Shown here: positions 8,647 to 16,863 of the stretch, piece after piece
How positions within the stretch are numbered: the first letter of the stretch is position 1
Layout of the letters: every line of letters begins with the position of its first letter
Assembly (NCBI RefSeq): GCF_900167015.1
Contig: NZ_FUXX01000029.1
Location: forward strand, 1 to 32,065
From: Succinivibrio dextrinosolvens DSM 3072
GTDB taxonomy: Bacteria; Pseudomonadota; Gammaproteobacteria; Enterobacterales; Succinivibrionaceae
Direction of reading: 5' to 3'
Length of the DNA stretch: 32,065 bases
The notes under the pieces: model-generated
Seen by the model: the letters and a program-made list of their open reading frames with translations, nothing else
Databases searched by the model: none
What the model was told of the DNA's origin: nothing
Translations under genes and position numbers: made by a program

Positions 8647-10164
8647 TTAAGCAAATGGATTTTCTGTTGGGTATAGAACACCTGCAGGCTGATTGTAGTT
8701 AACAGTTTCAATACCTAACATGTTGAAGATGTTGTACAGTGCCTTACCAACGTGGCTGAATGCAACTGCACCGTGGTGAGGATAACGCTTCTCAATCAGA
8801 ACGTGACGGTAGAAACGTCCCATCTCTGGAATTGCGAAGATACCGATACCACCGAATGAACGTGTACCTACTGGTAGAACCTCACCCTCAGCTACATAAG
8901 CCTGAAGCTTGGTATCTGGAGTGGTCTGTAGTCTGAAGAAGGTAATTGGACCTGCAGTCAGATCACCCTCTAGAGTACCACGGGTAAAGTCTGGGGTTGA
9001 ACCTGCTGGCTCTAACAGACGGTGCTGAATGATCTGATAGTTGATCTTGCCTAGCTTCATGTTGCAGCTGTCAGTTGTGGTCAGCTTGCAGAATGGAGTA
9101 TTACCGCAGTGGAAGCCCATGAAGGTGTCAGTTAGCTTGTACTCTGAGAACTTAGGCTTGATATCCTCGTTGAATAAATCCTGAGGAACTGAGTTGTTGA
9201 TATCAAGTAAGGTTACAGCATCTTCAGTTACACATGCACCGATGTACTCTGATAAAGCACCGAAGATATCTACCTCACATGCTACAGGCATACCGCGGGA
9301 TGCTAAACGTGAGTTTACATAGCAAGGCTCGAAACCGAACTCCTCTGGGAATGCTGGCCAGCACTTGTCAGCAAATACTACATACTTACGTGAACCCTTG
9401 TGCTGTTCTGCCCAGTCAACTAAGGTTAACTCAAACTGAGCCATTCTCTCTAGCATATCTGGATAGGTATTACCGTTGGTACCTAATTCTTTAGCCATGT
9501 CAGCAGCTACATCCTTAATACGAGGATCGCCGGCATGCTTTCTGTAAGCTACCAGTAAGTCAAGCTCTGAGTTTTCTTCGATTTCTACACCGATATCATA
9601 TAAGCCCTTGATTGGAGCGTTACATGCGAAGAAGTCCTGAGGACGTGGACCGAAGGTGATGATCTTAAGATTTGCTAAACCGATCAGAGTGCGAGCAACA
9701 GGAAGGAAGTCTGCAACCATATCAGCGATGTCTGAAGCGGTGCCAACTGGATATTCAGGAATGAAGCCCTTTAGCTTACGTAGACCTAAGTTGTATGAGC
9801 AGTTTAACATACCGCAGTATGCGTCACCACGACCATCGATAAGATCATTGCCGGTTTCCTCTGCTGCTGCAACAAACATACAAGGACCATCAAAGAACTT
9901 TTTAATCAGAGTTTCTGGAGTTTCTGGACCAAAGTTTCCTAAGAATACAACCAAAGCATTGCAACCTGCATTCTTTGCCTCTTCTACAGCCTTTATTGCA
10001 TCATTTTCATTTTCAACGGTAACTTTGATTTCGTTAATCTTGATACCCTTATCCTGGCAGGCCTTAACAACTGCAGCGCGACGACGCTCTGACAGTGAAC
10101 GGATAAAACAGTCTCTTGATACAGCGATTACGCCAAGATTTACATTAGGGATATTTGGTAGCAT
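8647..10164 (-). CDS. L-fucose/L-arabinose isomerase family protein
   Basis: A 505-residue cytoplasmic protein of the L-fucose isomerase superfamily (COG2407-like), which interconverts aldose and ketose sugars using Mn2+. Candidate metal ligands are Glu297 in ACEVDIFGALSEY, Asp321 in LLDINN, and a histidine of HHGAVAFSHVG near the C-terminus, the same order as Glu/Asp/His in known fucose isomerases. The substrate (fucose, arabinose, a xylose-type sugar or other) cannot be assigned. Codon choice resembles that of the por genes, which suggests high expression. It is monocistronic: its own terminator follows and a 413-base promoter region with several operator-like sites precedes it. The ATG at 10164 has AGAGG upstream. 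Confidence 0.82.
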   Translation of the reverse strand: MLPNIPNVNLGVIAVSRDCFIRSLSERRRAAVVKACQDKGIKINEIKVTVENENDAIKAVEEAKNAGCNALVVFLGNFGPETPETLIKKFFDGPCMFVAAAEETGNDLIDGRGDAYCGMLNCSYNLGLRKLKGFIPEYPVGTASDIADMVADFLPVARTLIGLANLKIITFGPRPQDFFACNAPIKGLYDIGVEIEENSELDLLVAYRKHAGDPRIKDVAADMAKELGTNGNTYPDMLERMAQFELTLVDWAEQHKGSRKYVVFADKCWPAFPEEFGFEPCYVNSRLASRGMPVACEVDIFGALSEYIGACVTEDAVTLLDINNSVPQDLFNEDIKPKFSEYKLTDTFMGFHCGNTPFCKLTTTDSCNMKLGKINYQIIQHRLLEPAGSTPDFTRGTLEGDLTAGPITFFRLQTTPDTKLQAYVAEGEVLPVGTRSFGGIGIFAIPEMGRFYRHVLIEKRYPHHGAVAFSHVGKALYNIFNMLGIETVNYNQPAGVLYPTENPFA

Positions 10165-10247
10165 TGTTTATGTTCCTCTTTAGTGGATTTTGTTTTTATG
10201 GAAACTTATGTTGTTCCTTATGTGTGTATATTTATAAATTAATTTAA

Positions 10248-10260
10248 ATTGCATTGCAAT
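10248..10260. promoter_or_regulatory. operator-like dyad in the isomerase promoter region
   Basis: ATTGCA-T-TGCAAT is a perfect inverted repeat 84 bases before the isomerase start and six bases from the LacI-type site. The bound protein is unknown. Confidence 0.4.
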
Positions 10261-10265
10261 AAAAA

Positions 10266-10281
10266 TCGCAAACGTTTACGA
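10266..10281. promoter_or_regulatory. LacI/GalR-family operator-like site
   Basis: TCGCAAACGTTTACGA is a near-perfect palindrome centred on AAACGTTT, the core of LacI/GalR-family operators (PurR-like pattern). It lies about 100 bases upstream of the isomerase ATG, where it could control that gene. The matching regulator is not in this window. Confidence 0.55.
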
Positions 10282-10503
10282 AAATCTATATATATTTAGT
10301 TTTAATTTTGTCTATAGATCACACTTTTCCATTTTATATTGCTATTTTAAATGGTTAGTTCACTTGAATACAGATCACAAAATTTGTAAAGCAAGGCTTA
10401 AAAATCGCAATCATGCAAAAGGATTTTTAGTTGATATTGCGGAACTTTTCTGAGGATTTGTAGGGACAGAAAATAAAATTTAAAGATAAAAGCGTAATAA
10501 ATC

Positions 10504-10519
10504 GGATTCTATAGAATCC
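10504..10519. repeat. perfect 16-bp palindrome
   Basis: GGATTCTATAGAATCC reads identically on both strands. It lies between the Sel1-repeat gene terminator and the isomerase promoter region. The rest of 10165-10577 is AT-rich and non-coding, with the two operator-like sites listed separately. Confidence 0.5.
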
Positions 10520-10528
10520 ATATAAGAC

Positions 10529-10552
10529 AACAGCTCCGTTTTTGGAGCTGCT
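10529..10552 (-). terminator. terminator-like hairpin after the Sel1-repeat gene
   Basis: CAGCTCC and GGAGCTG pair around a GTTTTT loop and extend by about three pairs including a G-U. On the minus strand the tail is only moderately T-rich. Confidence 0.55.
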
Positions 10553-10577
10553 GATTGATTATCCAGGTAATGACTTC

Positions 10578-12188
10578 CTAGTAGAATTCGTCGAAGTTGT
10601 TAAGAATGGTTTCAAAATCAATGTTATATTTATCATAGTTGGATGGAAGTGTTGGCATTGATGCTGAGATTTCCATAACCGCCTGAGGCATGAAAGCCTT
10701 GGCACCGGTGGTTGGATTGTACATATCAAGGATCTGGGTAATCTCAGGATATAAAAGCTTCTCACCATTGATTTCAATATCCTCAGGCTTATCAAGCTTT
10801 TCTACGTAGTTTTTTCCAAGGTCGGCTATGAACTCGTCTGTATATCTGTCTCTGTCATCCTTTTGTGGAACATAGTAGCTAAGTGCTCCGCTTTCCTTCT
10901 GCTCATGATACATCTTGGCCTCAGGTGCCCCCTCGGCAAAGCAGTATTTTCCCATGTACTGATCTGAAATAAGCGCTATTGCCTGATTGAATACTCGCTT
11001 GGAATCAACATCTGTGTTATAGGTGAAATACTTAAGCATTGCACCTACGGACTGAACTCCGCTGGTTTTTAGATCATAAAGAATTGATAAGGCTTCTGTC
11101 TGATCTGTAGCCACGCCCATGCCGTTCATCATCATAAGCGCATATAGAATTCCGCCTGTAGTATCACCGCAGTCATAGGCCTGCTTAAAAATATCTGCAG
11201 CAGCAGAGGCTATCTTTGAAAAATCCTTGGTTTTGATAATTGCGTTAACACCTACAGCTGTTAAAGCTGGTCCATAGTTCATCTTGGCAGCGTTCTTCAT
11301 ATAACGCATACCTTCAGCATAGGAGGTCTTTTTACCCTGACGAAGACGAATCAGTCCTAATGAATAATTTGCAGCAGGCTCATGCTTTTTGGCCGCATCC
11401 TCAAAATATCTCATAGCTGTACGATAGTCTCGACGTTTGCCGTAGCCGTACCAAAGTAATGATGCAAGTCTTGTCTGAGCCTCTAAAATGCCGCTGTTTT
11501 TTGCATCCTCCCAGGATTTAGCCGCACTCTTTGGGGAGAGATCATTCTCCTCACCTAAAAAGTCCAGATCCCCTCGATATAAAAGCGCAATTGTAGAGCC
11601 TTTTTTCTGAGCCTCATCCACCATGCGGATATAATCCTGCTTGTTCATACACAGACTGATGGATTTTTCGTACATGGATAAAAGAGGATTGTGATTCTTT
11701 AAATACTCCTCTGAGTAGGATTTCATAGCCTCATCAAAGAAGAACAGAGCAGAGCCAGCTCCCTGAGCATTACCATATCCTAGTAAAGAAAGATATCCCA
11801 TTACCTCGTAGGAGCCATGAATCTCTGGATATTTGGCTGTCTCACGACAGTAGTCAAGAGCCTTGGTGAAATTGCCTGACTTGGCACTTAGCCAGGCTAA
11901 AAATGGGTAAGCCTCTGGAGCCTTAAGATAGGTTGCCTTTAAAAGCAGTGACTGCGCTTTATGGAAGTTTCCATCCTCCATGGCCTTCATGCCTGCAACA
12001 ACGTAAGCCTCTCGGGTTGCGCGGTTATACTCAAGATATCCTGTGACAATAAGTCCAACACCACCACCCAATAGCAGAATGATGGAAAAGATGATAAGAA
12101 GGATCTTATTCTTGGAGAGGAAGCTTTTGAATTTCTCCTTAAACGGTCTCTTATCCTTTACTTTTTTCTCTTTCTTCTTGCCAGCCAT
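10578..12188 (-). CDS. membrane-anchored Sel1/TPR-repeat protein
   Basis: A 536-residue protein of unknown specific role. A very basic N-terminus (many Lys in residues 1-30) precedes one strong membrane segment (about residues 29-50, IILLLGGGVGLIVTGYL), so it is likely an inner-membrane protein with a large periplasmic domain. That domain holds helical Sel1-like repeats, clearest around residues 235-310 (LASLLWYGYGKRRDYRTAMRY, then YSLGLIRLRQGK). Such repeats act as protein-interaction scaffolds. A further ~200 residues toward the C-terminus match nothing I recognise. It lies about 100 bases after the motY-like gene on the same strand with no terminator between, so cotranscription is likely. 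Ribosome site AGGA precedes ATG 12188. Confidence 0.75.
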   Translation of the reverse strand: MAGKKKEKKVKDKRPFKEKFKSFLSKNKILLIIFSIILLLGGGVGLIVTGYLEYNRATREAYVVAGMKAMEDGNFHKAQSLLLKATYLKAPEAYPFLAWLSAKSGNFTKALDYCRETAKYPEIHGSYEVMGYLSLLGYGNAQGAGSALFFFDEAMKSYSEEYLKNHNPLLSMYEKSISLCMNKQDYIRMVDEAQKKGSTIALLYRGDLDFLGEENDLSPKSAAKSWEDAKNSGILEAQTRLASLLWYGYGKRRDYRTAMRYFEDAAKKHEPAANYSLGLIRLRQGKKTSYAEGMRYMKNAAKMNYGPALTAVGVNAIIKTKDFSKIASAAADIFKQAYDCGDTTGGILYALMMMNGMGVATDQTEALSILYDLKTSGVQSVGAMLKYFTYNTDVDSKRVFNQAIALISDQYMGKYCFAEGAPEAKMYHEQKESGALSYYVPQKDDRDRYTDEFIADLGKNYVEKLDKPEDIEINGEKLLYPEITQILDMYNPTTGAKAFMPQAVMEISASMPTLPSNYDKYNIDFETILNNFDEFY

Positions 12189-12287
12189 GTCAGATCCTGA
12201 GCATTACCTTTTTTTATCTATTTCAATTTTAAGTTATTATTCTGATTTTTCTAAAATTTCTTTGTTTTTTTTGAAATAATCCAAATA

Positions 12288-13250
12288 CTAGTCACCATCT
12301 CCGGTATCAGCACCTACATCAGGAATATTTACCTCCATATCCTTGTTTATCATTGCATTGTCTCTTTCAAGAGAAATCAGTGCATTTCGTGAGGTTGCCG
12401 CCTCATTGGATATAGGATTCTCATCCTTGGTGTTTAAGGTTAAAGCATTGAATGGAACAATCTCAATAATGTCATCTTTAATACCGATATCGGTATATGC
12501 CTTTTTAAGTGCATCAGCTCTGTCCTTGGCAAGATTGATATTATCCTGAGCCTTAGACATATCATAGGCATACGCTCTGATGCTTATCTTGATGATTGAT
12601 TTGTCATACTTTAAGTATTCAACCTGATCGTTGAGCATATCCTGTGATTTAGCTGTAAGCTCTGTTGACTGATATTTAAATACCAGAGGCATCATGCGGA
12701 TATCATTATAGTTGACTCTGATAAGCTGTTCCTGACAGGAAAGATATTTCTTGTAGGCCTCCTTAAAGCCCAGAGGATTTAAGGTTGGAACAATATTCTC
12801 ACCTGATGCCAGCTTCTTATCTGTATAAGGCATTAAAATCTGATTACCATGGTCAAGCTCTGAGAGCAGCTTCCAGGATAAGGTAGGTCCGATATATGGG
12901 TTAAATCCGGCGTATAAATCGATTTTTCCCAGTAATCTTTCTGCTCCTGATGAATTCCAGTCAGGCTTTGCAGCTATAAATCTCATTGAAGATGCCTGCC
13001 CTATTCCAAGCTTTGGATGAAGAGTCATGGCTGAACGCAGATCACGTCCGCCGTATGTCATAAAATTGGCAAAACCATAGGATGGAATGTCAAAGATAAG
13101 ACGACAGGCAATGCGGCTGGTCTCATTTGACCAGAGCTTTTTTGCCGCCTGCGGCTCCATAGGGGCACTGTACCTTATCTGCCCATAACCGGTTGAAATT
13201 GCAACAGATATGGCTAAACAAAGGTATTTCAATACGCTGTTTATCTTCAT
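12288..13250 (-). CDS. motY: MotY-like protein (flagellar T-ring / OmpA-like)
   Basis: A secreted protein of about 320 residues. After a signal peptide, the N-terminal domain reads CRLIFDIPSYGFANF and later PYIGPTLSWKLLSELDHG, close to MotY of Vibrio (CRLVHPIPSFG and WGILSELEKG). MotY forms the periplasmic T-ring anchoring sodium-driven flagellar stators. The C-terminal OmpA-like domain (residues ~165-290) starts VFKYQSTELTAKSQ, but its usual NRRV motif reads SRNALI, and an acidic tail of ~25 residues follows. The frame extends to a TTG at 13256; ATG 13250, with AGG seven bases upstream, is the better start. No other flagellar gene is in the window. Confidence 0.75.
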   Translation of the reverse strand: MKINSVLKYLCLAISVAISTGYGQIRYSAPMEPQAAKKLWSNETSRIACRLIFDIPSYGFANFMTYGGRDLRSAMTLHPKLGIGQASSMRFIAAKPDWNSSGAERLLGKIDLYAGFNPYIGPTLSWKLLSELDHGNQILMPYTDKKLASGENIVPTLNPLGFKEAYKKYLSCQEQLIRVNYNDIRMMPLVFKYQSTELTAKSQDMLNDQVEYLKYDKSIIKISIRAYAYDMSKAQDNINLAKDRADALKKAYTDIGIKDDIIEIVPFNALTLNTKDENPISNEAATSRNALISLERDNAMINKDMEVNIPDVGADTGDGD

Positions 13251-13421
13251 AATCAAACCTGACTTAGAGGAATTCTTAAGGAAAAATTCATACCTAATTA
13301 AGTATAAGCAATAATAGTGCCAGTTAATGCTTTAAAATCATGTAATTGTAATTTTTGAGAACAAAAGCTATATCCATGTATCATCGATTTGTCTTATGTC
13401 TCAGTCTGTACATAAAAGAAA

Positions 13422-13451
13422 AGCACACTTCTAAGGACTAGACAGTGTGCT
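13422..13451 (-). terminator. terminator of the sugar-binding protein gene
   Basis: AGCACACT and AGTGTGCT form an 8-bp stem with a further TCTA/TAGA pairing inside; TTTTCTTTT follows on the minus strand. Confidence 0.88.
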
Positions 13452-13473
13452 CTATCATATCTTTGAAAATATA

Positions 13474-14502
13474 CTAGCGTCTTGCCTTAGCTACATTTGA
13501 TTTATCAATCAGCTCAGGCATACACAGATAGGTGTCAACAATCTTGGCACCATTGTCATAGGTGGAGGTATCGTTGATTTCAACCGGCTGTCCCTTTGAC
13601 ATGTTGGTTACCATGCTGACGATAGTGTTGCACAGCTCATTTGGGTTCTTGAAAATAGTCATAGCCTGCTCGCCATTTTCAATACTGTCCAAAGCCTCAG
13701 GAACTGCATCCTGTCCTGTTACTACAGGCATATTAGATGAATCATAGCCATTGCGCTTTAAAGCGAAAAGAACACCAGATGAAATACAGTCAGCAGGACA
13801 GAGAACACCATCTAAACGGGTCTTGCCTGGACCATATCCAACTTTTTCGATAAGTTCGCCCATACGCTTGTTGGCCTCAGTGGTTGACCAGTCAGGAGTA
13901 TTAACCTCCTCAGGAGTGGTCTGACCAGATCTGATTACAGCCTGACCGCTCTGAATGTATGGTCTGAGTTCATCCATAGCGCCCTTCCAGAAGAATCTAG
14001 CGTTATTGTCTGTTAAGGATCCATAGAATAGCTCAATATTCTTAGGGGTAGAGGTAGTAGCAAGATTTAGCTTGTCTACAAGATATTTGCCCTGCATATG
14101 GCCAACCATTTCATTGTCAAAGGTTGCATAGTAGGATACTGCTGGTGTCTTGGTTATCAGACGGTCATAGCTGATAACAGCTACGCCCTTTGATTTTGCA
14201 AAACCAAGAGAGTCTGACATGGCAGCACCGTCAATGGCACCGACAACCAGAACATTTACACCTAAATTGGTAAGACGGATAATCTGTTTATTCTGCAGAT
14301 CAATATCGCCGTCTCCACCATAAAACAATTCAACGTCAAAACCGGCATTTTTCAGCTTATTCTGAAGTAACACACCCTCGTTATACCAACGGTCTTCATT
14401 CTGTGTTGGCATAGCTAAACCGACTTTGTAGGCGTGAACCTGTGGTGCAATAAACATCATTGCAGCAACTGTGCTACAGGAAAGCAGCTTAACTAATTTC
14501 AT
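13474..14502 (-). CDS. ChvE/XylF-type sugar ABC transporter substrate-binding protein
   Basis: A 342-residue periplasmic protein with a signal peptide ending in VHA (residue 24). The mature part opens YKVGLAMPTQNEDRWYNEG and contains VLVVGAIDGAAMSD, VISYDRLI, SYYATFDNEMVG, NIELFYGS and VTGQDAVPEALDSIENGEQ, aligning by eye with Agrobacterium ChvE and related xylose/multiple-sugar binding proteins. It would deliver an aldose to an ABC importer, but no permease or ATPase gene is adjacent and a terminator follows directly, so it is an orphan binding protein. ATG 14502 has a GGAG site. A chemoreceptor role, as for ChvE, is possible. Confidence 0.88.
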   Translation of the reverse strand: MKLVKLLSCSTVAAMMFIAPQVHAYKVGLAMPTQNEDRWYNEGVLLQNKLKNAGFDVELFYGGDGDIDLQNKQIIRLTNLGVNVLVVGAIDGAAMSDSLGFAKSKGVAVISYDRLITKTPAVSYYATFDNEMVGHMQGKYLVDKLNLATTSTPKNIELFYGSLTDNNARFFWKGAMDELRPYIQSGQAVIRSGQTTPEEVNTPDWSTTEANKRMGELIEKVGYGPGKTRLDGVLCPADCISSGVLFALKRNGYDSSNMPVVTGQDAVPEALDSIENGEQAMTIFKNPNELCNTIVSMVTNMSKGQPVEINDTSTYDNGAKIVDTYLCMPELIDKSNVAKARR

Positions 14503-14674
14503 TAGAAAACTCCAATAATAATCAAACAGACATGTCTATATTTTTTATAGTTAATAGGATCTAAGATTTCAAAAAAAATCTAATTAATTAACGGCTTATA
14601 ATCACTTTTTTTTATAATATTTATCTATAAAATGCCGTATATCACAAATATCATAGGGTGAATTTGTTATTTTT

Positions 14675-14884
14675 TTATTCGGAAGGTGAATTTTTGGTAT
14701 TTGTATTTTTATTGTTTTTATTAGAAGAATTCTTAAGAGCGAGTTTCTTTTCCTGTTCTCTCTGAGCAAGAATTTCCTTTAAAGGTCCTTCTTCAAGTCG
14801 TTTCTGCTCTTTTAAGGCATTATAGGTCGTGCCTATTATAAACAGAACAGGAATTGCTATAACTAGAATTAACAGATAATTCAT
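14675..14884 (-). CDS. small single-pass membrane protein of unknown function
   Basis: 69 residues: one N-terminal membrane segment (about residues 3-20), then a charged helical stretch (LKEQKRLEEGPLKEILAQRE), then a low-complexity Asn/Lys/Ser tail. I do not recognise the family. It starts three bases after the stop of the DsbA-like gene, so it is very likely translated from the same mRNA and may work with it in the envelope. No strong terminator follows; 14503-14674 is AT-rich. Confidence 0.6.
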   Translation of the reverse strand: MNYLLILVIAIPVLFIIGTTYNALKEQKRLEEGPLKEILAQREQEKKLALKNSSNKNNKNTNTKNSPSE

Positions 14885-14887
14885 AAA

Positions 14888-15595
14888 CTATTTCAAAACT
14901 GACTTTAGCTGATCGTAACTGGTAATAGCGCCACGGATCTCCTGACCATCAATAATCAGGTAAGGTGTTCCTGAAATCTTAAGCTTAAAGCTGTCCTTTA
15001 TATTCTCATCAATAGTGTTCTTTGAGGATGAAATTTTCTTAACCACAGCGTCATAATCAGCACCTATATTCTTGAAAAGTGCCTTTACAGATTCTTCGTC
15101 GGCCTTTTTATTGTCCGGAGTCATAAAGTGCTTGTGGAACTTGAAATACATATTAGGATCGGTGTCATAAAGAGCCTGTCCTAAATAGGCTAGCTGAGCA
15201 GATTCAGCTCTGATTACAGGAATATTCACATATATAATCTGCAGCTCATATTCCTTTAGAGCTTTCTCAAAAAAGGGCTCCATAACCTTGCAGTAGCCAC
15301 AGTTGAAATCAAAGAACTCAATAATATAATGCTTTGAATTCTTCTTACCTAAGAAAGGATGTCTGTCTGAGGCTCTGTAATCTTTGATAATGTCCAAAAA
15401 GGCCTGCTGAGTCTTAAGCTGCTCATCTCTTTCAAGCTTTTTCATGGCGTTGATTATGATCTCTGGATGATTGGATACATAATCATCGATAATAGCTTCA
15501 ATTTCCTTTTTAGTATCAGCGTCAATTGGGGCAGCATATGAAGCAGAGCTTGCTAAAAGAGTTGCAGTAATTATAGTTTTAAGCAGTTTTTTCAT
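14888..15595 (-). CDS. DsbA-family thiol:disulfide oxidoreductase (ScsC/Com1-like)
   Basis: A periplasmic protein of 235 residues with signal peptide (cleavage near SYA, residues 19-21). A helical N-terminal region (about residues 25-75), like the oligomerisation stalk of ScsC/Com1-type proteins, precedes a thioredoxin fold. The active site is Cys99-Gly-Tyr-Cys102 in FFDFNCGYCKVMEP, and the cis-proline loop is GTPYLIIDG. It would make or reshuffle disulfides in exported proteins; the stalk suggests an oligomeric isomerase rather than monomeric DsbA. The start overlaps the end of the exporter gene by 17 bases, implying translational coupling. No DsbB/DsbD partner is nearby. Confidence 0.87.
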   Translation of the reverse strand: MKKLLKTIITATLLASSASYAAPIDADTKKEIEAIIDDYVSNHPEIIINAMKKLERDEQLKTQQAFLDIIKDYRASDRHPFLGKKNSKHYIIEFFDFNCGYCKVMEPFFEKALKEYELQIIYVNIPVIRAESAQLAYLGQALYDTDPNMYFKFHKHFMTPDNKKADEESVKALFKNIGADYDAVVKKISSSKNTIDENIKDSFKLKISGTPYLIIDGQEIRGAITSYDQLKSVLK

Positions 15596-16784
15596 GTTTG
15601 TTCCTTTCAGACAATGCTATTTTCAAAAGAATAATAGCAACAATGACACATGATAGCAGATTTATACCAAGTGGCAACATTGAATTCTCTCCCATTATTC
15701 CTACGAAAGGAGAGACCATGGAGCCAAACAGGAAATACAGAACACCAAATAAGCCTGAAGCTGCTCCTGCACCACCTTTCTTATAGCTCATGACAATTCC
15801 AAAGCCTGCAGCCTGAGAAACAGCCATCATACTGCAGTAAACTGCAAGTGTTAAAAGCACAAAGATATAATTTGATGGCACCACCAAAGCTTCTATGAGC
15901 ATTAAAGCTGCTGCAGTGAACATAATCAGATATGCACCTTTAACAACTCTCTCCTCTCCGAAGCGACGGGAAACTCTTCCTGCTGTAGCACCGGTAATTG
16001 AAATACAGATAGAGATAAATGCAAAGGTACATGAGTACTCAAAAGGAGTCATGCCGTAGACTACCTGAAAGACAAATGGAGATGCTGCAAGATATGAGAA
16101 GAAACCTCCCATGATTGAGGCAAGTGATAAAGCTACAAGCATGAACTTTGGATTTAAGAGTTCAACCTTTATCAAAAGCAGAGATGCCCTGATATTTTCC
16201 TGTCTTTTATCCACAGGAAGTGATTCTGGTACAAAAAGCTTTGTAGCAATGATAAGGAGAATGCCCCATACAACAAGTACATAGAAAATAACCTGCCATG
16301 GAGCAAAGCTTATGATAAAGGATCCTATGATAGGAGCAAGAATAGGTGCCAATGAGTTTATGGACATTAAAAATGCCATAAAGCTTGTAAGCTCATTGCC
16401 CTTGAACTTATCACAGGCAATAGATCGTGTAAGAACAATTCCGCCTGCAGCAGATATTCCCTGAAAGAGTCTCATTACAATAAAAAGAATCACTGAATCA
16501 GAGATGGCACAGAAGAATGAAGTAACTGTAAAGATAACCAGTGATACATATAAAGGCAGTATTCTGCCGTAGGCATCTGATAATGGGCCGATTATAAGCT
16601 GTCCTATTGCCAGACCTAAAAAAGATGCGGTTAAAGATGACTGAACAAGTGATGGTGAGGTCTGAAAATAATCCATGATTGACGGCATGGATGGAAGATA
16701 CAGATCAGAGCACATTGGAGCAAAGGCACAAAGCATTCCCAATGTGAAAACATAAACAAAATAGGATAACTTTGAAGATTTCAT
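15579..16784 (-). CDS. Bcr/CflA-family MFS drug exporter
   Basis: A 401-residue inner-membrane protein with about twelve membrane helices. The N-terminus (APMCSDLYLPSMPSI) and GPLSDAYGRILPL after the second helix are characteristic of the Bcr/CflA branch of the major facilitator superfamily, which exports bicyclomycin, chloramphenicol, cysteine and similar compounds. A cysteine-exporting role would make sense of the coupled thiol oxidoreductase, but that is inference. Its last codons overlap the DsbA-like gene. The WYL-gene terminator ends about 27 bases before this ATG, leaving little room for a promoter. Confidence 0.87.
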   Translation of the reverse strand: MKSSKLSYFVYVFTLGMLCAFAPMCSDLYLPSMPSIMDYFQTSPSLVQSSLTASFLGLAIGQLIIGPLSDAYGRILPLYVSLVIFTVTSFFCAISDSVILFIVMRLFQGISAAGGIVLTRSIACDKFKGNELTSFMAFLMSINSLAPILAPIIGSFIISFAPWQVIFYVLVVWGILLIIATKLFVPESLPVDKRQENIRASLLLIKVELLNPKFMLVALSLASIMGGFFSYLAASPFVFQVVYGMTPFEYSCTFAFISICISITGATAGRVSRRFGEERVVKGAYLIMFTAAALMLIEALVVPSNYIFVLLTLAVYCSMMAVSQAAGFGIVMSYKKGGAGAASGLFGVLYFLFGSMVSPFVGIMGENSMLPLGINLLSCVIVAIILLKIALSERNKHEKTA

Positions 16785-16810
16785 TTTGCAGAACCAAAAT
16801 AAGAGAAATT

Positions 16811-16847
16811 AAAAAGTGCCGGTATTCTAATATAAGAATTCCGGCAC
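16811..16847 (-). terminator. terminator of the WYL regulator gene
   Basis: GTGCCGG and CCGGCAC (16816-16847) pair, with an inner ATTCT/AGAAT extension; five T residues follow on the minus strand. Confidence 0.88.
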
Positions 16848-16863
16848 AGGTATACAGATCTCT

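Noticed and set aside
9656-10183. 175-codon open frame antisense to the sugar isomerase
   Set aside because: It lies fully opposite a strongly supported gene, has low-complexity composition and no ribosome site; a codon-bias shadow.
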